NCBI GenBank assembly: GCA_964638895.1
Contig: CAZWYY010000011.1
Location: forward strand, 1 to 64,000
DNA: 64,000 nt
Reading direction: 5' to 3'
Source: JAFGGG01 sp964638895
Lineage (GTDB): Bacteria; Spirochaetota; Spirochaetia; SZUA-6; RPPD01
Every line of letters begins with the position of its first letter. The stretch's first letter is position 1. Below the pieces are notes generated by a model that made no database searches, was not told the origin of the DNA, and saw only the letters and a list, made by a program, of their open reading frames with translations. The position numbers and the translations under genes were made by a program. Positions 1-8,522 of the stretch are shown here, piece after piece.

Positions 1-433
1 CTGCACCGGCAACTCCTGCCGCAGCCAGATGGCGGAGGGCTGGGCCAGGGCCTTGCACGCGGAAATGCTGGAAGCCTATTCCGCCGGCATAGAGAAACAC
101 GGGCTTGATCCCTTTGCCGTCAGGGTCATGGCCGAAGCGAGTGTGGATATTTCAGGGCACAAAAGCAAACTCACCTCCGAGCTTCCCGTAACCGAGTTCG
201 ATTATGTGGTAACGGTCTGCGACAATGCGTATGAAAACTGCCCCTACTTCCCCGCCCGAACAAAAATCATTCACCATAATTTCGACGATCCGCCCCGCCT
301 GGCACAAGCGGCAAAAAGCGAGGACGAAATCCTGGAGATATACCGGCGCGTTCGAGACCAGATAAAAGAGTTTGTGCGGAATATAACGAACGAACTCACG
401 TTGGAAGAAAAAGCCGATCATTTTTTTTTCTAA
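1..433 (+). CDS. arsC: Arsenate reductase, LMW-phosphatase/thioredoxin type (5' end outside window)
   Basis: The reading frame is open from base 2 and begins inside the phosphatase P-loop, reading CTGNSCRS, the C-x5-R signature of low-molecular-weight tyrosine phosphatase-like arsenate reductases. A second Cys pair, C-D-N-A-Y-E-N-C, lies 72 and 79 residues after the P-loop Cys. This is exactly the Cys10/Cys82/Cys89 geometry of the Staphylococcus and Bacillus ArsC enzymes, which pass electrons through three cysteines to thioredoxin while reducing arsenate to arsenite. The following FDDPPRLAQ block is also typical of the family. About nine N-terminal residues are missing upstream of the window. 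The cytosolic product would normally work with an arsenite exporter; none is visible here, so any ars partners must lie upstream. Confidence 0.9.
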   Translation, partial: CTGNSCRSQMAEGWARALHAEMLEAYSAGIEKHGLDPFAVRVMAEASVDISGHKSKLTSELPVTEFDYVVTVCDNAYENCPYFPARTKIIHHNFDDPPRLAQAAKSEDEILEIYRRVRDQIKEFVRNITNELTLEEKADHFFF

Positions 434-440
434 AAAAGAC

Positions 441-503
441 TGAGAAGGAAGCCCCTTTTTCACTCCTTTAAATCCACATTTTTAAATAAAGACTTCCTTC
501 TCA
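441..503. repeat. 11-bp inverted repeat with long loop after arsC
   Basis: TGAGAAGGAAG at 441-451 is repeated as its exact reverse complement at 493-503, separated by 41 bases of T/A-rich sequence. It begins eight bases after the arsC stop codon. It could be part of a transcript end, but the loop is long for an intrinsic terminator and no clean U-tract follows. The rest of 504-635 is AT-rich and holds nothing I can support. Confidence 0.35.
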
Positions 504-635
504 CTTACGGTGGGTTTATACATTCCTACTTTTTTAAATACATAATTCGCCTATAAACATGCTATTAATTACAAAATAAGAAAATATGCTGAAGTTACTT
601 TTTTCTGACATTTTTCTACCTTGCATTCATTATGC

Positions 636-977
636 TCAATCCGCTACTCTCTGCATGCTTTCCAGCGGCAGCGTATATTTGCAATAATCTTCCAGACCTC
701 CCGGGAAATGTATAATGCGCCTGAATCCCAAAAGCTCAAGTTTTTCCACGGCCAGTTCAGCCGTATTACTGAACATATTTTCTCCATAGACAATCAACAG
801 CTCTTCCTTGGAGAGTAATGCCGGGGCCAGGATTTCAATAGCGGGCGTTGGTATGGAGACAGCCCCGGGAATATGCCCGTCCCTGAAGTGATGTATCGGC
901 GTGACGTCTATCAATTTAAATTGCATGTCTGATTTTAATAACGAAACAAGCTGCGCCAGTGTAATGTTAATGATCAT
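636..977 (-). CDS. Rhodanese-like single-domain protein lacking the catalytic Cys
   Basis: This 113-residue protein has the rhodanese fold hallmarks: an IDVTPIHHFRDGHIPGAVSIP-like segment (residues 23-43) and a C-terminal FPGGLEDY block. In active sulfurtransferases the loop after strand 4 starts with Cys; here residues 64-69 read YGENMF, with Gly65 where Cys is expected. It is therefore probably not a thiosulfate or polysulfide sulfurtransferase and may be a binding or regulatory rhodanese domain. The start ATG at 977 is preceded by a GGGGGT ribosome site eight bases upstream. It stands alone, transcribed divergently from the large gene at 1171. Function unknown beyond the fold. Confidence 0.75.
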   Translation of the reverse strand: MIINITLAQLVSLLKSDMQFKLIDVTPIHHFRDGHIPGAVSIPTPAIEILAPALLSKEELLIVYGENMFSNTAELAVEKLELLGFRRIIHFPGGLEDYCKYTLPLESMQRVAD

Positions 978-1125
978 ATGCCGGTACCCCCTTATTACTG
1001 ATTTTTTTTGTTAATTTATTATAAAAATATGTATCAAACGGTTTGCGGGAAAAAGATGATCATTCCCCTTTTTTCTGATTTTTTTCAAACTTCTTTTCTA
1101 TGGCGGTTTTTCAGCGCCATAAAAC

Positions 1126-1154
1126 TTGACTGTGTTCGATCATTTTACTATTAT
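1126..1154 (+). promoter_or_regulatory. Sigma-70-like promoter close to the phosphorylase-like gene start
   Basis: TTGACT (1126-1131) and TATTAT (1149-1154) are separated by 17 bases. The first plausible ATG is at 1171, only 16 bases after the -10 box, and no Shine-Dalgarno sequence precedes it, so the transcript would have a leader of roughly ten bases. Confidence 0.55.
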
Positions 1155-1170
1155 TCAGTCATCACAGATC

Positions 1171-4100
1171 ATGAACGTATCCGAGGCAGCAGAACAAAAA
1201 AACTCCGGCATAAAGGGATCCTATGTTGAAAAACACGGGGAGCGCTTCTATAAAATAGAAAACTATCACCTCATGCCCCCGTTCTTTATGAGCCTGGTAA
1301 GCCAGTCGGACCTCTGGATGTTCATTTATAGTAACGGCGCCCTTACCGCCGGCCGTAAAGATCCGGATCATGCGCTTTTTCCCTATTATAATGACGACCT
1401 GATCGCCGATGCGGCCGACATAACCGGAAGCAAAACCATGATCCGCGCGGTGACCAATGGAACATCCCATTACTGGGAACCGTTTTCAGACAGGTGTTCC
1501 GGAATGTATACCATCAACCGGAATATATATAAAAACGTATATGGAAATAAGATTATCTTTGAGGAAATCAACAACGATCTGGAACTGTGCTTTGAGTACG
1601 GGTGGTGTGCCGGTGATGCCTATGGTTTTGTCAGATCTTGTCTCATTCAGAACCGGGGCGCGGCTGACACGGAGGTAACTTTACTTGACGGGGTGCAGAA
1701 CATTCTGCCCGCAGGTGTCACACGGGTCATGCAATTGGAGTTAAGCACCCTGACTAATGCCTATAAAAAAAATGAATTATTGTCGGGGTCCGGCATCGGT
1801 ATTTACTACCTGAGTTCCATCCCCACGGATAAGGCGGAACCCAGCGAGGGCCTGAGGGCCGCCGCCGTGTGGTCTGTCGGGTTTGACAACCCGGTGATCC
1901 TGCTTTGCTCCGACCAGTGCGCTGCCTTCCGCAAAGGAGCGCCTGTTACCGGTGAAACGGATATACGGGCCCGCCGTGGGGCCTACCTGCTGCATGCCTC
2001 CATAACACTTGCCGCGGGCGGGACACACCGCTGGTACCTGGCGGCTGATGTTGACCGTGAGAGCGCGGATATTACGGCACTGCAAGAAGAGCTTGCGGAC
2101 AGGAGCCGCATGGCCGGGAGGCTGGAGAAAGAAATCAGGAACTGTACCGATAACCTGGCGGGAATCGTGGCCGCGGCCGACGGCCTGCAGCGCACCTCGG
2201 ATGAGCTTACCACGGCGCGGCATTTTTCGAATGTACTGTTCAACATCATGAGGGGCGGGGTGTTCAACGACAATTACCGGGTTGCAAAAAAAGACCTGCT
2301 GGCCCATATCGGCAGCATGAACAGCTCCCTGGCCGCAGCGGCCGGTAAAATTCTTGATACGCTGCCGGATATCTGTGAATACTCACGGGTGCTGGCCGCC
2401 GTACGCGGGAACGGCAACCCTTCCCTGCAGCGCATCTGTTATGAGTACCTGCCGCTTACCTGGAGCCGTCGTCACGGAGACCCCAGCCGTCCCTGGAACC
2501 TGTTCTCCATCCAAACCAAAAACCCTGACGGCGGCAGGAGGCTGTATTACCAGGGTAACTGGAGGGATATCTTCCAAAACTGGGAAGCGCTTTGCGTCTC
2601 GTTTCCGGAGTTTACGGAAAGCATAATCTGCAGGTTCGTAAACGCGTCCACTGCCGACGGCTACAATCCATACCGGATTACAAGCGACGGGATAGACTGG
2701 GAAACGCCCGATTCCCGGCACCAATGGTCCAACATCGGGTATTGGGGTGATCATCAGCTTATCTATCTGCTGAAACTGCTTGAAATCTCCCGCCGTTACC
2801 ATCCGCGTATGCTTAAGGATTTCCTTTCGCGCGATATGTTCTCCTACGCGAATGTGCCGTATAGGATTAAATCATACGAGGAGCTTCTGTCCGATCCGCA
2901 CAACACGGTGGTTTTTGATTGGGATCTTGAGGGGGAAATAAAAAAACGGGCGGAACAACTGGGCGACGACGCCAAACTGCTCGCCGACAAGGACGGGCAT
3001 GTGTACCATGTCAATCTCACGGAAAAACTACTGCTTACCGTACTGACAAAACTGTCCAACTTTATCCCCGAAGCCGGCATCTGGCTGAACACCCAACGCC
3101 CGGAATGGAACGATGCCAATAACGCCCTGGTCGGGTATGGGGTGTCGGTGGTCACCTTGTGCTACCTACGGCGCTTTCTTGAGTTCTGCGCCGGACTTTT
3201 CGCAGAGGAGCGGGCGGATACGACCCCGATCTCCGCGGAGGTGGCGGGGTTCCTGGGCGCGGTAAACCGTTCGCTGCAGACCAATAAAGAGATGTTGTCC
3301 GGCCGAATTTCGGACGAGGATCGCAGGAGGATACTGGACATGCTGGGCGAGGCGGGAAGCGCCTACAGAAGACAGGTGTATAAACACGGCCTGGCAGGCC
3401 GCAGGATCCCGGTGAGCAGCGCGCATTTGCACGACTTTTTTTCCCTGGCCATGGAGTTTGTCGACCACAGCATAAAGGCCAATAAGCGCCCTGACAACCT
3501 GTATCATTCATATAACCTGATGGAACCGGCAGGTGACGGTCGAATCGCCGTTCGCGCCTTATATGAAATGCTGGAGGGACAGGTGGCGGTGTTGAGCTCC
3601 GGATTACTCTCACCGCGGGAGGCGGTAGACCTGCTTGACGCCCTACGGCAAAGCAGCCTCTACCGGGGCGACCAATACAGTTACCTCCTGTATCCGGACA
3701 GGCAGCTTCCGCGCTTTATGCAAAAGAACAACATTCCCGCGGACATGGTGGAAAAATCGCGGCTCCTTTCCAGGCTTGTAAAAGACGGCGATACGGGAAT
3801 CATACTACGGGATATAAAGGGCGGATATCATTTCAACGCCGATTTTCGGAACGCGAACGATCTCACCCGGGCGCTGAAACGGTTGGGTTCCACGGAATAC
3901 GCCGATGCGGCCGCCCGGGATACACCGCTTGTTCTTGCCATATTTGAAAAGGTGTTCAATCACCGGTCGTTCACGGGCCGGTCAGGAACCTTCTATGGTT
4001 ATGAGGGCCTGGGGTGCATCTACTGGCACATGGTTTCCAAACTGGTGCTGGCCGTCCAGGAGAACTATTTTTGGGCCGCGGGGCGGGGGGCGGACCCGCA

Positions 4101-4620
4101 AATCCTGGGAAGGCTCGTGGAACACTATTACGCGGTGCGGGCGGGTATCGGGTTCAACAAATCTCCCGGGCTTTACGGCGCGTTCCCCACCGATCCCTAC
4201 TCGCATACGCCCGGCAATGGCGGCGCCAAGCAGCCCGGCATGACCGGTCAGGTGAAGGAGGACATCCTCTGCCGCTGGGGTGAACTTGGACTGATGGTGG
4301 CGGACGGACGAATCACTATTAATCCGCGGTTGTTGCGCCGGGCGGAGTTTGTGGACGCCGAAACCGAGTTCAGCTATGTCGACATTCAACATTCACCAAG
4401 GAAGGTGAGGCTGGAAAAGGATTCATTGGGGTTTACCTACTGCCAGGTGCCGGTTCTTTACCATCTTTCTTCCAGCGAGCGGATCAGGATTACCTTGGCG
4501 GACGGTTCCGAAAGGCTGGCGGAGGGCCTCGACCTTGACCGGAATATCTCATCCTCAATTTTTTCAAGAGACGGCAGGGTGTCGCGCCTGGATGTCTATG
4601 TAACGCCGGCACTCGCCTGA
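1171..4620 (+). CDS. Large carbohydrate phosphorylase/glycosidase-like protein ((alpha/alpha)6 type, GH94/GH149-like)
   Basis: The 1149-residue product resembles very long proteins usually labelled cellobiose phosphorylase. The N-terminal 300 residues look like the beta-sandwich found in these enzymes (LWMFIYSNGALTAGRKDPDH and YWEPFSDR segments). The central part has aromatic-rich blocks such as YYQGNWRDIFQNWEAL, WSNIGYWGDHQLIYLLKLLE and IWLNTQRPEWNDANNALVGYG, typical of a helical barrel active site; the Asp in EWNDANNA is a candidate catalytic acid. No signal peptide is seen, so it should act in the cytosol, probably on a beta-glucan oligosaccharide by phosphorolysis. The substrate cannot be told from sequence. 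ATG at 1171 is preferred over the in-frame TTG at 1126, because that TTG is part of a -35 box. The gene stands alone and converges on the lpd gene. Confidence 0.6.
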   Translation: MNVSEAAEQKNSGIKGSYVEKHGERFYKIENYHLMPPFFMSLVSQSDLWMFIYSNGALTAGRKDPDHALFPYYNDDLIADAADITGSKTMIRAVTNGTSHYWEPFSDRCSGMYTINRNIYKNVYGNKIIFEEINNDLELCFEYGWCAGDAYGFVRSCLIQNRGAADTEVTLLDGVQNILPAGVTRVMQLELSTLTNAYKKNELLSGSGIGIYYLSSIPTDKAEPSEGLRAAAVWSVGFDNPVILLCSDQCAAFRKGAPVTGETDIRARRGAYLLHASITLAAGGTHRWYLAADVDRESADITALQEELADRSRMAGRLEKEIRNCTDNLAGIVAAADGLQRTSDELTTARHFSNVLFNIMRGGVFNDNYRVAKKDLLAHIGSMNSSLAAAAGKILDTLPDICEYSRVLAAVRGNGNPSLQRICYEYLPLTWSRRHGDPSRPWNLFSIQTKNPDGGRRLYYQGNWRDIFQNWEALCVSFPEFTESIICRFVNASTADGYNPYRITSDGIDWETPDSRHQWSNIGYWGDHQLIYLLKLLEISRRYHPRMLKDFLSRDMFSYANVPYRIKSYEELLSDPHNTVVFDWDLEGEIKKRAEQLGDDAKLLADKDGHVYHVNLTEKLLLTVLTKLSNFIPEAGIWLNTQRPEWNDANNALVGYGVSVVTLCYLRRFLEFCAGLFAEERADTTPISAEVAGFLGAVNRSLQTNKEMLSGRISDEDRRRILDMLGEAGSAYRRQVYKHGLAGRRIPVSSAHLHDFFSLAMEFVDHSIKANKRPDNLYHSYNLMEPAGDGRIAVRALYEMLEGQVAVLSSGLLSPREAVDLLDALRQSSLYRGDQYSYLLYPDRQLPRFMQKNNIPADMVEKSRLLSRLVKDGDTGIILRDIKGGYHFNADFRNANDLTRALKRLGSTEYADAAARDTPLVLAIFEKVFNHRSFTGRSGTFYGYEGLGCIYWHMVSKLVLAVQENYFWAAGRGADPQILGRLVEHYYAVRAGIGFNKSPGLYGAFPTDPYSHTPGNGGAKQPGMTGQVKEDILCRWGELGLMVADGRITINPRLLRRAEFVDAETEFSYVDIQHSPRKVRLEKDSLGFTYCQVPVLYHLSSSERIRITLADGSERLAEGLDLDRNISSSIFSRDGRVSRLDVYVTPALA

Positions 4621-4633
4621 TGCGCAGCGTCCT

Positions 4634-4653
4634 CCCGCCGCTTGCTTGGCGGG
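4634..4653. terminator. GC-rich hairpin between convergent genes
   Basis: CCCGCC (4634-4639) and GGCGGG (4648-4653) can form a stem around an eight-base loop in the 39-bp gap between the convergent stops at 4620 and 4660. There is no T-tract on either side, so this is only a possible bidirectional transcript end. Confidence 0.3.
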
Positions 4654-4659
4654 CGCGGC

Positions 4660-6051
4660 TTAAATATGGATGGCCCAGCCCTCGGCCAGGCGCGCGGTCT
4701 CCATCAGAGCCTCGGACATCGTTGGATGCGCGTGGATCATGGTGGCAATATCCTCGGGTAGAAGCTCGCTTTTCTTGGCCAAAAGCAGCTCATGGATAAG
4801 CTCGGTGGCGTCCGCCCCGAAGATATGCGCGCCCAGGATCTCCTTGCTTTTTGCATGAAAAAGCAGCTTGACCTGCCCGTAGATTTCTCCCGTGGCCACG
4901 GCCTTGCCCGCCGCGCGGTAAGGAAACACCGCTTTTTTATAGTCAAGCCCCTGGGCCTGCGTCTGTTCCTCGGTCAGGCCGAAACCCGCGACCTGGGGCT
5001 CGCAGTACACGCCGTAGGGGATCTCGTCGTTCTTCATCCGCTTTGGAGCGGACAAGCCTTTTATGGCCTCAACCGCAAGCTCACCCTCCTTGGAGGCAAG
5101 ATGGGCCAAAAGCGGGGTGTCGATCACATCCCCCACCGCGAAGACCGAGCCCAGGTTGGTGCGGTAGTAATCGCCCGTACCGATAAACCCCTTCTCAAGC
5201 GTAATTCCCGCCTGTTCCAGACCCAGGTCCGCGGTATTGGGCGACCTTCCCACGGCCACAAGCAGGACATCGCCCATTACCGAGGATGCTTTGCCGCCCT
5301 CCTCAAATAAAAGTTCCACTCCGTTCGCGCTTTTTTTGCAGCCCGTGGCCCTGGCCGCAAGATGTACCTTGATCTTCTTTTTTTTATAATCCTGAAGCAG
5401 GGCGCCGCTGATCTCCTTGTCGGTGACAGGCAGCAGCCTGTCCAGCATCTCGACGATCGTCACTTCGGAGCCGAAGGCGTTAAGGATATAGGCGAACTCC
5501 AGCCCGATCGCCCCTCCCCCCAGGATAAGCACCCGGCCGGGGAGCTTTTTCAGGGCCAGCATGTCTCGTGATGAAACAATATGCTTATGATCAAACGCGA
5601 AGGAGGGAAGCTCCCTGGGCGCGGAGCCGGTTGCCAGGATGATATTACGCGCGGAAAGCCCTTTGGAACCGTCGATCAGCAGCCGGTTTTTGTCCTTGAT
5701 TTTAGCATACCCCTTGATCACCGGCACATTATTCTTCTTAAGCAGGTAGGCCACCCCCTTGGAAAGCCTGTCCGCGGCGGTCCGCGACTTGTTGTACACC
5801 GATTCATAATCAAACGCGGAGGCATCGACCTTGACCCCCATGCCCAGAAGCTCATCCCGGTATGAGAATATCCTGGCCTGGTGGATGATGGCCTTGGAAG
5901 GGATGCATCCCCAGTTCAGGCAGATACCGCCCACCTCGTCCTTTTCAATCACCGTGGCCTTCAAACCAAGCTGCGCGGCCCTGATGGCCGCCACGTACCC
6001 GGCCGGTCCGGCGCCAACTATCGCGATATCATACTCATAATTCTCCGCCAT
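4660..6051 (-). CDS. lpdA: Dihydrolipoamide dehydrogenase (E3)
   Basis: This 463-residue flavoprotein has the GxGxxG FAD motif near residue 13, the redox disulfide GGICLNWGCIPSKA (Cys44/Cys49), a second GGGAIGLEFA NAD motif, the AVGDVID FAD segment, and the catalytic His442-Glu447 pair in HAHPTMSEA. It reoxidises dihydrolipoyl groups on E2 with NAD+. It is the last gene of the lplA-pdh operon, 21 bases after pdhC, with an AAGGAG site ten bases before ATG. Length and motifs are normal for the family. Because the pdh genes are adjacent, it most likely serves pyruvate dehydrogenase, although one E3 often serves several complexes. Confidence 0.95.
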   Translation of the reverse strand: MAENYEYDIAIVGAGPAGYVAAIRAAQLGLKATVIEKDEVGGICLNWGCIPSKAIIHQARIFSYRDELLGMGVKVDASAFDYESVYNKSRTAADRLSKGVAYLLKKNNVPVIKGYAKIKDKNRLLIDGSKGLSARNIILATGSAPRELPSFAFDHKHIVSSRDMLALKKLPGRVLILGGGAIGLEFAYILNAFGSEVTIVEMLDRLLPVTDKEISGALLQDYKKKKIKVHLAARATGCKKSANGVELLFEEGGKASSVMGDVLLVAVGRSPNTADLGLEQAGITLEKGFIGTGDYYRTNLGSVFAVGDVIDTPLLAHLASKEGELAVEAIKGLSAPKRMKNDEIPYGVYCEPQVAGFGLTEEQTQAQGLDYKKAVFPYRAAGKAVATGEIYGQVKLLFHAKSKEILGAHIFGADATELIHELLLAKKSELLPEDIATMIHAHPTMSEALMETARLAEGWAIHI

Positions 6052-6072
6052 ACCCGGTTTACTCCTTCATGA

Positions 6073-7515
6073 TTACAGTAACGCCCGCACGGGCTGTTCC
6101 ATTATGTTTTTCAGTTCATTCAGGAAACGCGCGCCCGCAGCCCCGTCCAACACCCTGTGGTCACAGGACAGGGTAAGCCGCAGCACCTGCCTTATTTCTA
6201 TACTATTTTCCCGGTTTACCCAAGGCCGCTTGTTGATTTTTCCCACGGCCAAAATGGCGCTGCCGGGCGGATTGATGATGGCCGTAAAATCGTCTATGCC
6301 GAACGAGCCCAGGTTGCTGATGGTGAAGGTGGCCCTGTCCATGTCGGCAATGGTCAGTTTTCCGGCACGCGCTTTCTCTATGAGGGCGCGCAGGTCCGTA
6401 TCGATCTCCCGCAGGCCGCGGGCCCCGCAGTTTCTGACCACCGGCACCACCAGCCCGTCCTCCCTGTCCACGGCCAGCCCGATATCTATGGAACCGTGGG
6501 TGACAATCCTGTCTCCCATCCAGGTGGAGTTGACCAGCGGATGTTTCTTGATGGCCTCGGCCGCCAGTTTGATCAGGAAGGTATTGAGTGTGAGTTTTCC
6601 CTGAGTATCGTCCTCGGCCAATCGCTGCCTGCTCAGTAAAAGCGCATCCATCAGCACATCGATCCCCAGGTAATAGTGCGGCGCGCTGAACTTGGACTCG
6701 GCCAGCCGGCGCGCGATCACCGCCCGCTTCTGGGAAACCGGAGTCTCAATCTCCTGCAGACCCGCTGGTCCGGCCCCCGCGGGGGCCGCCTGGATGGTAC
6801 CGGCCTGGGTCCGGCCCAGAATGATCTTTTCGATATCGCGCTTGACTATTCTCCCCCCGGGCCCGCTGCCGCGCACCGCGGCGATGTTTATGCGGTTTTG
6901 GGCCGCGATTCTGTTGGCCAGCGGTGAGATTTTTATTCTGCCCTCTCCCGGTTGTTCCTGCGTCATTCCGGTCACGGCGGCTACAGCCGTGGCGGCCGCC
7001 TCTCCGGCTTGGGCCGGCATCCGCCCCGGTACGGCGGCCGGTTGTTCGGCCTGTACCGGCTGTCCCGCCGCCGGCGCCTGCTGCGCGGTCCCACTCGACC
7101 GTCCGGCCCGGGACTCCTGTCCCGCCGCCGCAACTGCTGCGCCGCCCGCCCGTTCGGCTCCGGCAGGTTTTCGGCCGCCTGCCTCCGCTTGCGCCTGCTT
7201 ACCGCTCGCCTCTTCCTGCGCCGGTTCATGGCTTGCCGGCTCCTGCGCCTGCTTCTTCAGGGCGCTGATGTCCTCACCCTGCTCACCGATAATGGCGATG
7301 GGATCGCCCACCCTGGCCTTTCCTCCCTCCTCCACCAAAATGGCAAGCAGTACGCCCTCGTCCTCAGCCTCGTAATCCATATTGGCCTTATCGGTCTCCA
7401 CCTCGCAGATTACGTCGCCGGTGCTGATTTTATCGTTCACGGCAACATTCCATTTTTGCACGGTGCCCTTGTCCATAGTAGGCGAAAGCGCGGTCATTCT
7501 GATAAATTCGGCCAT
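6073..7515 (-). CDS. pdhC: Pyruvate dehydrogenase E2, dihydrolipoamide acetyltransferase
   Basis: The 480-residue E2 has one N-terminal lipoyl domain, with the lipoylation Lys43 in EVETDKANMDYE. A long flexible linker rich in Ala, Gln, Gly and Pro follows (about residues 85-190). Next comes an E1/E3-binding domain (ISPLANRIAAQNRI ... GSGPGGRIVKRDIE, about 193-232) and a C-terminal catalytic domain with the active-site CDHRVLDG (His453, Asp457). It transfers the acetyl group from lipoate to CoA. The gene sits 15 bases after pdhB and is followed by lpd. GGAGGAG precedes the ATG. The substrate assignment to pyruvate rests on the paired E1 alpha and beta genes; a branched-chain or acetoin complex is possible but less likely. 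Confidence 0.92.
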   Translation of the reverse strand: MAEFIRMTALSPTMDKGTVQKWNVAVNDKISTGDVICEVETDKANMDYEAEDEGVLLAILVEEGGKARVGDPIAIIGEQGEDISALKKQAQEPASHEPAQEEASGKQAQAEAGGRKPAGAERAGGAAVAAAGQESRAGRSSGTAQQAPAAGQPVQAEQPAAVPGRMPAQAGEAAATAVAAVTGMTQEQPGEGRIKISPLANRIAAQNRINIAAVRGSGPGGRIVKRDIEKIILGRTQAGTIQAAPAGAGPAGLQEIETPVSQKRAVIARRLAESKFSAPHYYLGIDVLMDALLLSRQRLAEDDTQGKLTLNTFLIKLAAEAIKKHPLVNSTWMGDRIVTHGSIDIGLAVDREDGLVVPVVRNCGARGLREIDTDLRALIEKARAGKLTIADMDRATFTISNLGSFGIDDFTAIINPPGSAILAVGKINKRPWVNRENSIEIRQVLRLTLSCDHRVLDGAAGARFLNELKNIMEQPVRALL

Positions 7516-7530
7516 GGTCTCCTCCCGTTC

Positions 7531-8508
7531 TTATAGATACATCACTTTTTTTACGGCGTTAACTACCTTTTCCACCGAGGGCTGGGCAGCCAGCTCCAGG
7601 GTGTGGTTGTAGGGCATGGGCACGTCCTCGGCCGTAACCAGTTCCACCGGCGCGTCAAGGTCGTCGAAACACCTGCTTGCCACAAGATAGCCCACATACG
7701 ATGCCATGCCGCAGACCGGCCAGCTCTCGTCCACCACCACGCACCGGTTGGTTTTGCGCACGGACTCGAACACGGTCCGCGTGTCCAGGGGCCGCAGGGT
7801 CCTTAAATCGATAATCTCGATTTCTATGCCCTGACCCGCCAACTGCCCGGCCGCCTCCTGCACCACGCGCAGGGGCTTGGAATAGGTCACCACGCTCACG
7901 TCCCCGCCCGGGCGCTTGATATCCGCCTTGCCGAGCGGGATGAGGTATTCGCCCTCGGGCACGTCACCCTCCCACGAATACATCATTTCGGCCTCCATAA
8001 AGACCACCGGGTTATCGTCCCGGATGGCGCTTTTCAGAAGTCCCTTAGCGTCATAGGGCGTGGCTGGTGAAACGACCTTAAGCCCGGGGATATGGGTATA
8101 GATGGTCTGCAGGGCCTGGGAATGCTGGGAGCTCAAATACTCGGCCGGCCCATTGGGGCCCCTGAACACAATAGGCACATGGAGTTGACCGCCGGACATA
8201 TAACTCATTTTGGCCGCGTTATTAATCACCTGGTCCAGGGCCTGGAGTGAAAAGTTGAATGTCATCCACTCCACGATGGGTCTGAGCCCGGCCAGCGCCG
8301 CGCCGATGCCGATGCCCGTGAACCCCTCTTCGGTGATGGGCGTATCGATCACCCTGGTCTCACCGTATTTATCGTACAGACCCTTACTCACCTTGTACGC
8401 GCCGTTATACAGCGCCACCTCTTCTCCCATAAGAATGACATTCTCATCACGCGCCATCTCCTCGTCCATGGCCTGGTGCAACGCCTCCCTGAAACTTATC
8501 TTGGCCAT
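7531..8508 (-). CDS. pdhB: Pyruvate dehydrogenase E1 component, beta subunit
   Basis: The 325-residue protein matches E1 beta subunits of alpha2beta2 2-oxoacid dehydrogenases: MGEEVALYNGAYKVSKGL near residue 27, the DTPITEEGFTGIGIGAA block, IEWMTFNFSLQALDQ, and the C-terminal transketolase-like VVVDESWPVCGMASYVG segment. With PdhA it decarboxylates pyruvate and reductively acetylates E2-bound lipoate. It lies 14 bases after pdhA, with an AGGAAAGGAG ribosome site. Nothing is unusual in length or key residues. PdhB of this split type is common in Gram-positive bacteria, mitochondria and spirochaetes, in contrast to the fused AceE of enterobacteria. Confidence 0.93.
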   Translation of the reverse strand: MAKISFREALHQAMDEEMARDENVILMGEEVALYNGAYKVSKGLYDKYGETRVIDTPITEEGFTGIGIGAALAGLRPIVEWMTFNFSLQALDQVINNAAKMSYMSGGQLHVPIVFRGPNGPAEYLSSQHSQALQTIYTHIPGLKVVSPATPYDAKGLLKSAIRDDNPVVFMEAEMMYSWEGDVPEGEYLIPLGKADIKRPGGDVSVVTYSKPLRVVQEAAGQLAGQGIEIEIIDLRTLRPLDTRTVFESVRKTNRCVVVDESWPVCGMASYVGYLVASRCFDDLDAPVELVTAEDVPMPYNHTLELAAQPSVEKVVNAVKKVMYL

Positions 8509-8522
8509 ATGGTGCTCCTTTC

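Noticed and set aside
1126..1170. TTG start for the phosphorylase-like gene
   Set aside because: The TTG is the first part of a TTGACT-17-TATTAT promoter; ATG at 1171 follows it.
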